Assembly: GCF_000014865.1 (NCBI RefSeq)
Contig: NC_008576.1
Location: 1,021,501-1,085,500 of the forward strand
Length of the DNA: 64,000 nt
DNA from: Magnetococcus marinus MC-1
Lineage (GTDB): Bacteria > Pseudomonadota > Magnetococcia > Magnetococcales > Magnetococcaceae
Reading direction: 5' to 3'
The notes below the pieces were generated by a model that saw nothing but the letters and a program-made list of their open reading frames with translations, searched no databases and was not told the origin of the DNA. Position numbers and translations under genes: made by a program. Numbering within the stretch: the first letter of the stretch is position 1; each line of letters starts with the position of its first letter. Shown piece by piece: positions 1-9,266 of the stretch.

Positions 1-287
1 TGGAGCTGTTAAAAAAGGCCGCCAAGTTGGCACCCGGGGATGGTTTTATTACCGACAGTCTGGGCTGGGTGCTGTTTCGCATGAACCGTCTCTCTGAGTC
101 GGTGGACGCCATGCGTGAGGCCGTGCGCTTGCAGCCCGATGATGCTACCATCGTTGAACATCTGGGGGATGTGTTAAAGGCTTTGGGTCGTGATAAAGAG
201 GCGGCGAACTTTTGGCAAAAATATCTCAAGATCAGTCCAGATAATGCGAATCTCAAGGAGAAGTTACGCCAGCTTAACTTGCCATAA
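1..287 (+). CDS. TPR-repeat protein, C-terminal part (5'-truncated)
   Basis: The reading frame is open from base 3, so the gene starts outside the window; the TTG at 27 is internal and not a true start. About 94 residues are visible. They form two to three tetratricopeptide units, with typical spacing such as DSLGWVLFRMNRLSESVDA and EHLGDVLKALGRDKEAANFW, each followed by a proline-containing turn. TPR arrays make helical scaffolds for protein-protein contacts; the partner cannot be read from this fragment. It lies directly upstream of a LolB-like lipoprotein gene, so it could be an exported or envelope-associated TPR protein, but no signal sequence is in view. The frame ends at TAA 285-287. 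Confidence 0.85.
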   Translation, partial: ELLKKAAKLAPGDGFITDSLGWVLFRMNRLSESVDAMREAVRLQPDDATIVEHLGDVLKALGRDKEAANFWQKYLKISPDNANLKEKLRQLNLP

Positions 288-322
288 TCGGGGGTTGGGC
301 CGCGTAGACACCAGGGGTGCCA

Positions 323-1138
323 ATGGTGCGCAGACGACACGAAAAATTGGGCGGGATCCCGTTGTGGATCCCGCTTTTGTCTATGTTGTTATGGATGGGT
401 GGATGCGGTCCCAAGCAGCCCCCCTTGCTGGAGAGCGAGAGCCTGCGTTGGCAAGCGTTTGACCATGCCCGTAACTGGCAAATACGCTTGCGTGATGCGG
501 TGGCCGGTGCTTGGCAGGTGGAAGGGGTGCTGCGTATGGAAAATGCCTCTGAGGGGCGCAGCAGCCGGGTACGCATTACCGGTCATGGGCAGCAGAGCAT
601 GCGTTTGCAAGCGTATGGGCCGTTTAGACAGTTGGCGATGGAGGTGTGGCTGAGCGCCCTCTGGTTAGAGCGGGTATTGCCTGACCGGTTAGAGGTGGAG
701 CGGGTTCCGGCTAATGGTGAAGGCATGGCCCATTTTACGGGTCTGGAGATCCCTCCTCAGCAGCTGGTACGCATGCTGTTGGGCGTGACCGATCTGGAGA
801 GTAGCTGGACCTGGCAAAAGGTGGATGGCGATTTTTGGCTGCACAGCGGCGCCAGTGAGCGGATCCGTGTCTCACCGGAGGATGGCCGTCCCTTGGAGCG
901 GTGGGGGCTGGTGCGTGCGGGTCTGCCTTACCATGTGCGTTATCAGTGGCGGGATCAGCAGCGTGCGCCCAGCAGCTTGACGCCCGACAGTATCGAGGTG
1001 CGGGTGGGGGAGAGTAACCGTTTGAGCGTGTCGGCCAAAAAATGGCGCTTGGGGGGTAAATTAGGCCCGAGCTCGTGGCGCGATGCCTACCCTAAGACGA
1101 TTTTTAAAGAGTTTTGGCCCTTGCGGCGGGCACCATGA
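323..1138 (+). CDS. lolB: LolB-like outer-membrane lipoprotein
   Basis: Predicted 271-residue lipoprotein. An N-terminal basic stretch (RRRHEK) is followed by a hydrophobic segment ending in WMGG-Cys28, a usable though not ideal lipobox, so the mature protein would be lipid-anchored at Cys28. The body is beta-rich and fits the LolB/DUF4292-type fold that accepts lipoproteins from the periplasmic carrier LolA and places them in the outer membrane. Context is the strongest support: lolB lies next to ispE and prs in many Proteobacteria, as here. The start is taken at ATG 323, six bases after AGGGG; GTG 317 is possible but sits directly on that site. Its last codons overlap ispE (ATGATG at 1135-1140). 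Family assignment rests on weak sequence features plus neighbourhood. Confidence 0.6.
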
Positions 1139-2025
1139 TGGAGCCCGCACCACTTATCTATGCGGCGCCCGCCAAGCTTAACTTAACCCTACGGGTGGTG
1201 GGACGGCGTGCCGATGGCTATCATCTGTTGGAAACGGTGATGGCCTACTTTCCCTTGCAGGACACGTTGCAGTTTAGCTTGGATAGAGGCGGTGGAATCC
1301 ATCTAAGCTGTGAACCAGCGGTAACGGCCAGTGTGGCGGATAACTTGGTCTATCGGGCGGCAGAACGCTTAAAAACAGGCTTTGGGGTGGAGCAGGGGGT
1401 GGCGATTCAACTGCGCAAGCAGATTCCCCACGGTGCCGGGCTGGGTGGGGGTTCGTCCGATTGCGCAACCACCCTGTTGGCGCTCAACCGGCTCTGGGGA
1501 TTGCAGCTAAGCGCGGCAGAATTGGCGGAAATTGGGCTGGGGTTAGGCGCGGATGTGCCCATTTTTCTCTACCAGCGGGCCGCTTTGGCGCAGGGTATTG
1601 GCGAACGACTCAGCCCCATGCCAGCCTTGCCGGCTTGGCATCTGGTGGTGGTCAATCCGGGTGTTGCGCTCTCAACGGTGGCGGTGTTTAAGGCCCATGC
1701 CGCGCAGGTGGGGGGCTGTTATACGCCGCCCGGAGCGGCACAGGCGTGGCTTGATGGGGGTATTCAGCATGCCCATCAGTTGCATAATGATCTCCAACAG
1801 GCGGCGGTGCAGCTCTGCCCGCAGGTTGGGAGCGTGCTTGAGGCGTTGCTGGAACAGGGGGCGGATGGGGTTTGCATGTCCGGCAGTGGTACCACCTGTT
1901 TTGGGGTTTTTGACGACGAAGTGAACGCGGTGAATGCGGCGCAAACGTTACGCCAAAATAATGCTCAATGGCTTGTAATCGAAGGTAAAATGTTACATAC
2001 GCACCCCTGCCTTGGACAGTTCTAG
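1135..2025 (+). CDS. ispE: 4-diphosphocytidyl-2-C-methyl-D-erythritol kinase
   Basis: IspE phosphorylates the 2-hydroxyl of CDP-methylerythritol with ATP, the fourth step of the cytosolic MEP pathway to isoprenoid precursors. The 296-residue protein is of normal length. It opens with [20 protein letters not shown], the family N-terminus, and carries the GHMP-kinase phosphate loop [14 protein letters not shown] near residues 98-111. A later glycine-rich segment ([11 protein letters not shown]) closes the ATP site. The start at ATG 1135 overlaps the end of the lolB-like gene, which implies translational coupling; the next codon is also ATG (1138). The MEP product feeds undecaprenol and the ubiquinone side chain, which connects loosely with the ubi genes further along. 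Confidence 0.95.
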
Positions 2026-2058
2026 CCGATAAAATGCAGGTGCTTTTCAAAAAGAAGA

Positions 2059-2086
2059 TTGCAATTGCGTGACAGAGCGCTATAAT
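2059..2086 (+). promoter_or_regulatory. Sigma-70-type promoter for tRNA-Gln
   Basis: TTGCAA at 2059-2064, a 16-base spacer, then a perfect TATAAT at 2081-2086. The tRNA starts 41 bases after the -10 box. The placement between the ispE stop and the tRNA supports it. Confidence 0.65.
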
Positions 2087-2126
2087 GGCGTCCGTTTCCG
2101 AGGGGACATATTTGAAACGATTGTGA

Positions 2127-2201
2127 TGGGCCGTCGCCAAGCGGTAAGGCACCGGATTTTGATTCCGGCATCCCCAGGTTCGAATCCTGGCGGCCCAGCC
2201 A
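2127..2201 (+). tRNA. tRNA-Gln (TTG)
   Basis: A full cloverleaf can be folded. The acceptor stem is TGGGCCG/CGGCCCA, the anticodon loop reads ATTTTGATT with anticodon TTG, and the T loop is GTTCGAATC. Discriminator G and CCA are encoded in the DNA (2199-2201). Confidence 0.97.
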
Positions 2202-2213
2202 TTCTTCTAAGAC

Positions 2214-2252
2214 AGGAGTGTCACCGGGGTACTGGGACACTCTTTTGTTTTT
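2214..2252 (+). terminator. Intrinsic terminator after tRNA-Gln
   Basis: GAGTGTC (2216-2222) pairs with GACACTC (2236-2242), extended by two weaker pairs, and is followed by TTTTGTTTTTT. It separates the tRNA transcript from prs. Confidence 0.75.
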
Positions 2253-2315
2253 TATACGAGACCAGCCTCTTGAGTTATGGGAGGTCATCTCGTGATCCGC
2301 ATCCGGTAGATTCTA

Positions 2316-3263
2316 ATGAGCCTCCATCAAAAAATGCGCATCTTCTCCGGTACGGCTAATCCCGAGCTGGCAGAACGGATCTCCGACTATTTGGGCACAA
2401 CGCTTGGTGAGGTTACGGTCCGCCGTTTCTCCGATGGTGAAATCTTTGTCCAGATCGACGAAAATGTGCGAGGGCGGGATGTCTTTATCATTCAACCCAC
2501 CTCGGCCCCCACCAATGCCAATTTGATGGAACTGCTGATTATGGTTGACGCCTTGCGGCGCGCCTCGGCAGGTCATATCACTGCGGTGATCCCCTATTAT
2601 GGTTATGCCCGCCAAGACCGTAAAGAGGCTGGACGTACCCCCATTACGGCCAAACTGGTCGCTGACCTGCTGCATGCTGCTGGGGTACAACGCACCCTGA
2701 CGCTGGACTTGCACGCTGGGCAGATCCAGGGCTTTTTCAATATGCCGGTGGATAACCTCTACGCCTCTCCAGTGCTGTTGGAGGCGATCCGTGCCAAGGG
2801 GCTGGATAATGTGGTGGTGGTCTCCCCAGATGTTGGTGGGGTAGTGCGGGCCCGGGGTTATGCCAAGCGTCTCAATGTTGATCTGGCGATCATTGATAAA
2901 CGGCGCCCAGCACCCAACCAAGCGGAAATTCACCATATCATTGGGGAAATTGCCGGTAAAAACTGCTTGATTGTGGACGATATGGTGGACACCGCTGGTA
3001 CCATGTGCGCGGCCGCCAACGCCCTGTTGGAACAAGGGGCTAACTCGGTCTATGCAGCCTGTACCCATGGCGTGCTCTCTGGGCCGGCCATCGAGCGCAT
3101 TGAAAAATCCGCCATCTCCCACTTTATGATTACCGATACCATTCGCCTCTCTGAGCGTGGCTTGGCGTGTGAAAAGATTGAGGTTTACACCGTGGCCAAC
3201 CTGCTGGGTGAGGCGATTCGCCGCATTTCTGATGCCGAATCGGTTAGCTCACTATTCGTTTAA
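2316..3263 (+). CDS. prs: Ribose-phosphate pyrophosphokinase (PRPP synthetase)
   Basis: Prs transfers pyrophosphate from ATP to ribose 5-phosphate, making PRPP for purine, pyrimidine, histidine, tryptophan and NAD synthesis. It is 315 residues, the same as the E. coli enzyme. Visible class I features are the N-terminal [15 protein letters not shown], the catalytic flexible-loop region [20 protein letters not shown] with its Arg/Lys residues, the divalent-metal segment [11 protein letters not shown], and the PRPP-binding loop [15 protein letters not shown] 2316 lacks a strong ribosome-binding site; ATG 2334 is an alternative that would give a 309-residue protein. A terminator-like hairpin follows, so rplY may have its own transcript. 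Confidence 0.95.
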   Translation: MSLHQKMRIFSGTANPELAERISDYLGTTLGEVTVRRFSDGEIFVQIDENVRGRDVFIIQPTSAPTNANLMELLIMVDALRRASAGHITAVIPYYGYARQDRKEAGRTPITAKLVADLLHAAGVQRTLTLDLHAGQIQGFFNMPVDNLYASPVLLEAIRAKGLDNVVVVSPDVGGVVRARGYAKRLNVDLAIIDKRRPAPNQAEIHHIIGEIAGKNCLIVDDMVDTAGTMCAAANALLEQGANSVYAACTHGVLSGPAIERIEKSAISHFMITDTIRLSERGLACEKIEVYTVANLLGEAIRRISDAESVSSLFV

Positions 3264-3265
3264 TT

Positions 3266-3289
3266 GCGGTATCCTGTCGATACCGTTTT
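3266..3289 (+). terminator. Terminator-like hairpin after prs
   Basis: GCGGTATC (3266-3273) pairs with GATACCGT (3279-3286) around a five-base loop and runs into TTTTG. The stem is short, so termination may be partial. Confidence 0.5.
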
Positions 3290-3384
3290 GTGGGTTTTAT
3301 GCCGACTTTTCGACACCCCTGGAGGTCGACTGCGCGGTCATAAAACAGTGACCATGTTGTATTAAGAGAAGAAGGAAGAGCACA

Positions 3385-3981
3385 ATGGCAACATTTGAGA
3401 CCGTGACGCGTGAAGGGCTCGGCAAGGGGGTGGCCCGTAAGCTGCGTCAACAGGGGCGTATCCCTGCTGTGGTTTACGGCGCAGGCAAAGAGAACATCAG
3501 TCTGGAGATGAACCTGAACGCTTTTCGCGTTGCGATTGCCGGTCAGGGACCAACCCTTTTTAACACCGTTCATCAACTGAGTGTGGATGGCAAGGTTGAA
3601 AACGTGTTGGTACGTGGCGTACAGCGTCACCCTGTGACCGATCTGCCTGAGCATGTGGACTTTCTGCGTTTGGACCCCACCAAGATGATCACCGTGCATG
3701 TGCCTGTGCATCTGCGCAACGAAGATCAGGCTCCTGGGCTCAAGCGTGGCGGTATCATCCAGATCGTGCGTCATGAGTTGGAGATTCACTGCTTGTCCGG
3801 CAACATCCCCACCGAGATTTTGGTGGATTGTGCCGAGATGGAGATTGGTAAATCAATCCATATTGAGGACATCACTCTGCCCGAGGGGACCAAGGTGTTC
3901 ACCGACGTTAACTTCACCGTGGTGGTTATGGTGGGTGTTAAGGTTGAAGAGACCGATGAAGAGGCTGGAGCAGAGGCATAA
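3385..3981 (+). CDS. rplY: 50S ribosomal protein L25, long CTC form
   Basis: L25 binds 5S rRNA on the large subunit. The 198-residue protein is the two-domain CTC/TL5 type: an N-terminal L25 domain (residues about 1-95, with GKGVARKLRQQGRIPAVVYG as the entry motif) and a C-terminal TL5 beta domain (about 100-185, ending in FTVVVMVGVKVEE). The short gamma-proteobacterial form lacks the second domain. Ribosome-binding sequence AAGGAAG lies about eight bases before ATG 3385. pth follows, the common rplY-pth pairing. Confidence 0.93.
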   Translation: MATFETVTREGLGKGVARKLRQQGRIPAVVYGAGKENISLEMNLNAFRVAIAGQGPTLFNTVHQLSVDGKVENVLVRGVQRHPVTDLPEHVDFLRLDPTKMITVHVPVHLRNEDQAPGLKRGGIIQIVRHELEIHCLSGNIPTEILVDCAEMEIGKSIHIEDITLPEGTKVFTDVNFTVVVMVGVKVEETDEEAGAEA

Positions 3982-4063
3982 CCCCTGTGTAAGCGGCCAG
4001 GATGGAAATCGGGACGGGGGGCGTGTCAAGCGCCTCCCGTTCTGCTGTTTGGGAGTGTTGGTG

Positions 4064-4783
4064 ATGGCGGTGTTGTTGGTCGGCTTGGGTAATCCAGGAG
4101 AAAAATACCGGGAGACACGGCATAATCTAGGCTGGGATGCCATGGATGCGATCTGTTACACCTATGGTCTGCCTGCCCCCAGCAGTCGATTTAAAGGCCG
4201 TTTTGGTAGCGGTGTGGTGCAGGGCGAAAAACTCTATTGGTTGCTGCCAGAAACCTTTATGAACCTCTCAGGGGAGTCGGTGAGTGAGGCTGCCCGCTAT
4301 TATCAAATTGAGCCAAAGAACGTTATCGTTTTTCATGATGATATGGATCTTGCCTTGGGTAAGATAAAAATGAAGGTGGGGGGTGGGCATGGGGGCCATA
4401 ATGGGCTGAAGTCCATTCAACAACACCTTGGCACCGCCGATTTTGTGCGGGTACGGTTGGGCATTGGGCGTCCTCCCGCCAAATGGGATCCCGCCAACTA
4501 TGTGCTATCGAGCTTTACCAAAGAGGAGCGGGACGTGGTGATGCCGGTGCTCATGGCGTTGGCAAAAGCGGCGCTAGGGGCGCTGCAAGCGGGTAATCTG
4601 GTCGAGGCGATGAACCGTTTGTCACGGGCGATCAACCCGGTGCAACCTGTAAAAGAGAAACCCGCTCAAGCACCACGCCGCCCAGCGCGCCCTCCTGAAA
4701 CGCAAACGCAGGGGGCGGCAAACCCGAGTAACGAGCTCAGTGCCGTGGCCCAGGCCTTTGCGCGTGCCCAACGCACCGACTAA
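4064..4783 (+). CDS. pth: Peptidyl-tRNA hydrolase
   Basis: Pth cleaves the ester bond of peptidyl-tRNA released from stalled ribosomes and recycles the tRNA. Family motifs are VGLGNPGEKYRETRHNLGW, with the catalytic His in TRHN, then the substrate-clamp PETFMNLSGESV and HDDMDLALG with its conserved Asp, and GGGHGGHNGLKSI. ATG 4064 is chosen because GGGAG sits eight bases upstream; the frame is open further upstream but overlaps rplY. The protein is 239 residues, about 45 longer than usual. The extra C-terminus (from about residue 190) is rich in Pro, Ala and Arg and looks disordered. It is followed after 186 bases by ychF, a frequent neighbour. Confidence 0.95.
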   Translation: MAVLLVGLGNPGEKYRETRHNLGWDAMDAICYTYGLPAPSSRFKGRFGSGVVQGEKLYWLLPETFMNLSGESVSEAARYYQIEPKNVIVFHDDMDLALGKIKMKVGGGHGGHNGLKSIQQHLGTADFVRVRLGIGRPPAKWDPANYVLSSFTKEERDVVMPVLMALAKAALGALQAGNLVEAMNRLSRAINPVQPVKEKPAQAPRRPARPPETQTQGAANPSNELSAVAQAFARAQRTD

Positions 4784-4969
4784 GCTTGGGGGGGGATGGT
4801 CAAGCATAAACCACCCGCGACACAGGGTGCCATGGGCGTTACTCTGGCGCGGTGGCAACTTAATGTTGGCGCTCTGTGCAAAGAGCGGTGAAGCGCATCC
4901 AGGGGCGTTTGGTGTGTCCCTGGGGTGTCTGTTTTAGTAAAGTCGTCTATACTCAAGAGGAACACACCC

Positions 4970-6079
4970 ATGGCACTGCAATGCGGCATCGTCGGCCTAC
5001 CCAATGTTGGTAAATCCACAACCTTTAACGCCCTAACCGCAGCGGGTGCCGAATCGGCCAACTATCCGTTTTGCACCATCGAACCCAACGTGGGGGTGGT
5101 GGTGGTACCGGATCCCCGCTTAGATGCTTTGTCTGCCATTGTTAACCCCCAGCGGGTACTGCCCACCACCATGGAGTTTTTGGACATTGCCGGTTTGGTG
5201 GCGGGGGCCAGCAAGGGCGAGGGGCTGGGCAACCAATTTTTGGGGCATATTCGGCAGGTGGATGCCATTGTGCATCTGGTGCGTTGTTTTGAGGATGATG
5301 ATATCACCCATGTAGCCAACAGCATTGATCCGCTGCGGGATATTGAGATTATTGATACCGAACTGATTTTAGCCGATATGGCCAGTGCAGAAAAGCGCTA
5401 CAACAGCGTGGTGAAAAAAGCCAAAAGTGGCGATAAAGAGTCTAAAATTCAGGCGGATGCATTGGAAAAAGTGATCGCGGGCTTTAATGCGGGTAAGCCC
5501 ATGCGTAACCTGGACCTTAGTAAAGAGGAACAAGCGACCCTTGCAGAGCTGTTTTTTCTGACCAACAAGCCGGTACTCTATCTGTGCAATGTGTCGGAAT
5601 CCCTGGTGGCGGCGGCGCAGACCCCTGGCTCCCACGCGCTGGTGGATCAGGTGCGCGAGCATGCCAAAGGGGAGGGGGCAGAAGTGGTGGCTGTGTGCGG
5701 CTCCATTGAGGCAGAGATCGCCGAGTTGGAGGGGGATGAAAAGGCTGCCTTCTTAGAAGATTTGGGGCTGCACGAGTCGGGATTGGATCGCCTTATCCAA
5801 GCGGCCTATCGGTTGCTGGGATTACAGACCTATTTTACGGCGGGTGTTAAAGAGGTGCGCGCTTGGACGGTCAAACAGGGTGCAACGGCTCCCGAAGCTG
5901 CGGGGGTAATCCATACCGATTTTCAAAAGGGCTTTATTCGGGCCGAAGTAACCAGCTACGACGATTTTATTGCCTGTAAGGGCGAGGCCGGGGCGAAAGA
6001 GAAGGGTAAGCTACGCCTTGAGGGTAAAGAGTATCGGGTGGCTGATGGGGATGTCATGCATTTCCGCTTTAATGTGTAA
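4970..6079 (+). CDS. ychF: Redox-responsive Obg-family ATPase YchF
   Basis: YchF (OLA1 in eukaryotes) is a P-loop protein of the Obg family that prefers ATP over GTP and associates with ribosomes. The 369-residue protein has the P-loop GLPNVGKST near the N-terminus, the switch segment [12 protein letters not shown], the G3 motif [20 protein letters not shown] and an NVSE sequence in place of the GTP-specifying NKxD, as expected for this subfamily. A coiled-coil insert lies in the middle ([19 protein letters not shown]) and a TGS domain at the C-terminus, ending [22 protein letters not shown] about nine bases upstream supports ATG 4970. Confidence 0.95.
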   Translation: MALQCGIVGLPNVGKSTTFNALTAAGAESANYPFCTIEPNVGVVVVPDPRLDALSAIVNPQRVLPTTMEFLDIAGLVAGASKGEGLGNQFLGHIRQVDAIVHLVRCFEDDDITHVANSIDPLRDIEIIDTELILADMASAEKRYNSVVKKAKSGDKESKIQADALEKVIAGFNAGKPMRNLDLSKEEQATLAELFFLTNKPVLYLCNVSESLVAAAQTPGSHALVDQVREHAKGEGAEVVAVCGSIEAEIAELEGDEKAAFLEDLGLHESGLDRLIQAAYRLLGLQTYFTAGVKEVRAWTVKQGATAPEAAGVIHTDFQKGFIRAEVTSYDDFIACKGEAGAKEKGKLRLEGKEYRVADGDVMHFRFNV

Positions 6080-6247
6080 CCGATCAATCATGGTAAGCCA
6101 TGGCTTTAATCGCGCGGTTTAGCGGCCCAGGTGTTTGGTGATGGTGATGGGATCCTGGATCACGCGCTGAGCTTGGCGCAAACCGTGGTCGGGTCGAGGG
6201 CGAACAGACGGTAAGATGTGGTAAAGATTGCTTCTGTTAGGGTAGAG

Positions 6248-6283
6248 AGAAAAAGACCCCAGCACCTGCCTAGGTGGTGGGGG
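6248..6283 (-). terminator. Intrinsic terminator of thrB (reverse strand)
   Basis: On the reverse strand CCCCACCACCT pairs with AGGTGCTGGGG (one mismatch) around AGGC and is followed by TCTTTTTCTC. It begins about ten bases past the thrB stop codon. Confidence 0.65.
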
Positions 6284-6292
6284 CTTGTTCGA

Positions 6293-7258
6293 TTAGGGAT
6301 GCCCCAGTTGCTTGATAATGGATGGGTTTTCCCATAACCAATGCAGCAATCTGAGAAAAGCGGCGGGATTTTTGCGGGTGACTTGCAGCCCTTGCCGGGG
6401 AAAATGAAAATCCCGTAATCGGGTTAGGCTAAAGCGTAGCGCGGCGGCCCGCATGGCCACTGGTACGATCTGCAACTCATCGGGATCAATGGGGCGCGCT
6501 TCGGCATAACCCCGCCAGAGTTCGCTCATCATCTTTGGTCGTGGTGCCCCCTCTTCATCAAAACCCCAGGCGCAGAGCGAGATGGCCAGATCATAAATCC
6601 AGGGTAGGGTGCAGGCGTAGTGAAAATCAATGGCACCGGTGAGCACTTCGCCATCAAACAGAGTGTTGTCGGGGAAAAGATCGGCATGGCCAATGCCTGA
6701 GGGCAGGGTTTTGTGGCAAAATAGAACCGTTTCGCTCTCAATTAGGGTTTTCTGCAACAGCTCCAGGGTGGTAACATCCTCTTGGAGCATGGGGGTTAGC
6801 TGGGCAAGGATCGAGCGCCATGCGACAGGGCCAAGGGGGTTTTCGCGTGGGTAGTCAAAACTCTGCGCCCCATGGTGCAGACGGGCCAATAGGCGGCCCG
6901 CTTGCCAAGCGTGGCCTGGGGTAAGGGGGTTGGGCAGTTCGCCATCCAAAAAACTAACCAGGATCGCTGGGCGATTTTTTAGGGTGTGTAGCATCTGGCG
7001 TCGATTGTCGGCAATGGGTAGCGGGCAGGGCACGCCGCGTTCCCGATAGTGGGCAAGCAGTGCCAACATCCAAGGTAAATAATCACGCTCACCACTCTCA
7101 ATCAGGGTGAGGATATAGATGCCACGGCTGGTGGTAAGCCGATAGTTGGTGTTGACCACCCCCGCGCTAATCCCCTCTAAACTAAGGGGCTGTCCAATGT
7201 CATGGCGGGCTAAAAAAGGGCCCAATTCTGCCAAAGTAAGGGTGGTATAGACCGACAT
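6293..7258 (-). CDS. thrB: Homoserine kinase, ThrB2 type
   Basis: This enzyme phosphorylates homoserine with ATP on the way to threonine. It belongs to the aminoglycoside-phosphotransferase (APH) fold found in alpha- and some other Proteobacteria, not the GHMP-type ThrB of E. coli. Evidence is the 321-residue length, the N-terminal lobe with GISAGVVNTNYRLTTSRGIYILTL, the catalytic loop GIGHADLFPDNTLF (HxDxxxxN) and the metal-binding GAIDFHYA. It is the only reverse-strand gene in the first 50 kb and lies alone between ychF and ubiX, with its own terminator. Homology to other small-molecule APH kinases is possible, but motif spacing fits ThrB. Confidence 0.88.
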   Translation of the reverse strand: MSVYTTLTLAELGPFLARHDIGQPLSLEGISAGVVNTNYRLTTSRGIYILTLIESGERDYLPWMLALLAHYRERGVPCPLPIADNRRQMLHTLKNRPAILVSFLDGELPNPLTPGHAWQAGRLLARLHHGAQSFDYPRENPLGPVAWRSILAQLTPMLQEDVTTLELLQKTLIESETVLFCHKTLPSGIGHADLFPDNTLFDGEVLTGAIDFHYACTLPWIYDLAISLCAWGFDEEGAPRPKMMSELWRGYAEARPIDPDELQIVPVAMRAAALRFSLTRLRDFHFPRQGLQVTRKNPAAFLRLLHWLWENPSIIKQLGHP

Positions 7259-7316
7259 GCGTATCTCCCTGTCTGAATCGAATGACGCCTTGTTTATGTT
7301 TTTTGGGATGGGCGTA

Positions 7317-7360
7317 CCATGATTTAAGCGCCTTGGCAGGGCGTTTAAATATTATCATGG
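7317..7360. other. Imperfect palindrome upstream of ubiX
   Basis: CCATGAT-TTAAGCGCC pairs with GGCGTTTAA-(five-base bulge)-ATCATGG around a seven-base loop. It lies in the 258-base divergent gap between thrB and ubiX, where it could be an operator or an RNA hairpin. No T-run follows, so it is not a clear terminator. Confidence 0.4.
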
Positions 7361-7516
7361 GGTGATCTTGGTTTTCTGTTCGATCCCTAACCGCAGCTTA
7401 GGGTAAACTATGGGTGTGATAAAACCAAAAAATGGACCACGATCTAACGAATCGGTGAACCGACTGGCCAAGATCGAGGTCTGTAGCCATAAGAACAATC
7501 CATCGAGGAGGTTCAC

Positions 7517-8146
7517 ATGCCAAGTGCTTATCTACACGAAAAACCAAAATACCCCATTCTGGTTGCCCTAACCGGTGCCTCAGGGGCCATTTATGGATTT
7601 CGGCTTATTGAGCGTCTGTTGGAGGAGGGACAACGGGTTAATGTGGTGATGACCCGCGCGGCGCAAGATGTGATCACCCACGAGGTCGGTTTGGAGCTTA
7701 AAGAGGAAAATGCGGATCTACAGGCCCGCCTAGACAGTCACTTTAGCAATTCGGGCGGGCGGTTAAAATATTTGCGGCGGGATGATTGGTTCTGCCCCGA
7801 GGTCTCCGGTTCATCGGGCAATCGGCCCATGGTCATCTGTCCGTGCTCCATGGGGACTTTGGCCTCCATTGCCCACGGTATGTCTGATAATGTGATCGAG
7901 CGGGCGGCAGATGTGGCCCTAAAAGAGCGGCGTAAGCTGATTCTGGTCCCCAGAGAGACGCCCCTGTCAGAGATTCACCTAGAGAATATGCTTAAACTGA
8001 CCCGCATGGGTGCGGTGATGATGCCCGCCATGCCGGGTTTTTATCACGGTGTGCAGAGTGTGGATGATTTGGTGGACTTTATTGTCGCGCGGATTATGGA
8101 CCATCTTGGCGTGCCAATGCGTAAAAGTCCCCGCTGGGGTGGTTAA
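7517..8146 (+). CDS. ubiX: Flavin prenyltransferase UbiX
   Basis: UbiX joins a dimethylallyl group to FMN, making the prenylated flavin cofactor used by the UbiD decarboxylase in ubiquinone synthesis. The 209-residue protein shows the N-terminal FMN-binding LVALTGASGAIYGFRLIE, the segment VICPCSMGTLASIAHGMSDNVIERAADV and the C-terminal catalytic LVPRETPLSEIHLENM, all typical. An insertion around residues 60-95 (NADLQARLDSHFSN and following) is somewhat longer than in short bacterial forms. GGAGG seven bases upstream supports ATG 7517. It heads a same-strand run ubiX-ubiU-ubiV-ubiK. No ubiD is in the window. Confidence 0.93.
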   Translation: MPSAYLHEKPKYPILVALTGASGAIYGFRLIERLLEEGQRVNVVMTRAAQDVITHEVGLELKEENADLQARLDSHFSNSGGRLKYLRRDDWFCPEVSGSSGNRPMVICPCSMGTLASIAHGMSDNVIERAADVALKERRKLILVPRETPLSEIHLENMLKLTRMGAVMMPAMPGFYHGVQSVDDLVDFIVARIMDHLGVPMRKSPRWGG

Positions 8147-8261
8147 ATCGCTGGGCTAAGGCTGAGCGATGGGCCTTTATAAATCGCGTTTTTGTTTGTC
8201 GGCTGGGGCGGTTCGTGCCCAGCAAGGCGTGCTAACGCACGAGAAAAACGGTTTAGAAATC

Positions 8262-9266
8262 ATGGACAGAGTAGAGGTTCTTGCTCCGGCTGGTAATCTG
8301 CCATCGTTAAAAGCGGCGGTGGATGCCGGTGCGGATGCGGTCTATTTCGGCTTTCGTAATGCGACCAATGCGCGTAACTTTGAGGGCCTTAATTTTAGTG
8401 AGGCCGAGGCAATCGAAGGCATCGCCTATTGCGATCAGCATGGGGTTAAAGCCAATGTGGTGCTTAACACCTATCCCCAAATTGAAGATCCCAGCGCGTG
8501 GTATGACACGGTAGACATGGCGGCCAAATATGGGGCCAATGCGGTCATCGTGGCCAATATGGCCTTATTAAAATATGCCCATGAACGTTATCCCAACCTG
8601 GGGCTGCATCTGTCGGTGCAGGCGTCGGCCAGCAACTATGAGGCGGTCAATTTTTATCAAAAACACTTTGGCATTAAACGGGTGATCTTGCCGCGTGTGC
8701 TGAATGTGCCGGAGATTGTTGCCTTAAAAGAGAAAACCGATGTCGAGCTAGAGGTGTTCGCCTTTGGCGGGCTCTGTGTCATGGCCGAGGGGCGCTGTTA
8801 TCTCTCCTCTTATGTGACCGGGGTGTCGCCCAATATTGAGGGGGTCTGTTCGCCAGCACGTCATGTGCAGTTTCAAAATGAGGGAGAGAAACTGCAAACC
8901 CGCCTTAATGATGTGTTGATTGCGGAGTATGAACAGGGCGAAGAGGCGGCCTATCCCACCATCTGCAAGGGCCGCTTTGAAGCTAATGACCATATCTATC
9001 ATGTGATGGAGGAGCCGAGCTCCCTGAATATTTTAGAGATGCTGCCCGAGGTGATTGAAGCTGGGGTGGCCAGTTTAAAAATTGAAGGACGGCAGCGCAC
9101 CAAATCCTATGTCTCTACGGTGACCAAGACCATGCGTCAGGCGGTGGATGCCTACTATGCCAATCCCGAACGTTTTCGCGCCAAGGGTAGCTGGTTGCGT
9201 ACGCTGAACCAAACCTCAGAGGGCTCTACCCACACTTTGGGAACTTATCAGGAGAATTGGCAGTAA
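8262..9266 (+). CDS. ubiU: Peptidase U32-family protein UbiU, oxygen-independent ubiquinone hydroxylation
   Basis: UbiU forms a heterodimer with UbiV that carries [4Fe-4S] clusters and hydroxylates ubiquinone precursors without O2. The 334-residue protein is collinear with E. coli UbiU (YhbU). Matches include VLAPAGNLPSLKAAVDAGAD, the DATNARNF-like segment, LHLSVQASASNYEAVNFY, FGGLCVMAEGRCYLSSYVTG, GVCSPARHV, YPTICKGRF, EEPSSLNILEMLPE and SLKIEGRQR. The cysteines in CVMAEGRC, GVCSPAR and TICKGR are at the family's cluster-ligand positions. ATG 8262 gives the usual N-terminus; the frame is open upstream to 8169, and GTG 8229 is an alternative. Its stop codon overlaps the ubiV start. Confidence 0.92.
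   Translation: MDRVEVLAPAGNLPSLKAAVDAGADAVYFGFRNATNARNFEGLNFSEAEAIEGIAYCDQHGVKANVVLNTYPQIEDPSAWYDTVDMAAKYGANAVIVANMALLKYAHERYPNLGLHLSVQASASNYEAVNFYQKHFGIKRVILPRVLNVPEIVALKEKTDVELEVFAFGGLCVMAEGRCYLSSYVTGVSPNIEGVCSPARHVQFQNEGEKLQTRLNDVLIAEYEQGEEAAYPTICKGRFEANDHIYHVMEEPSSLNILEMLPEVIEAGVASLKIEGRQRTKSYVSTVTKTMRQAVDAYYANPERFRAKGSWLRTLNQTSEGSTHTLGTYQENWQ

Noticed and set aside
3698-4063. Upstream extension of pth by 122 residues
   Set aside because: It overlaps rplY out of frame. The ribosome-binding site and family alignment place the start at 4064.
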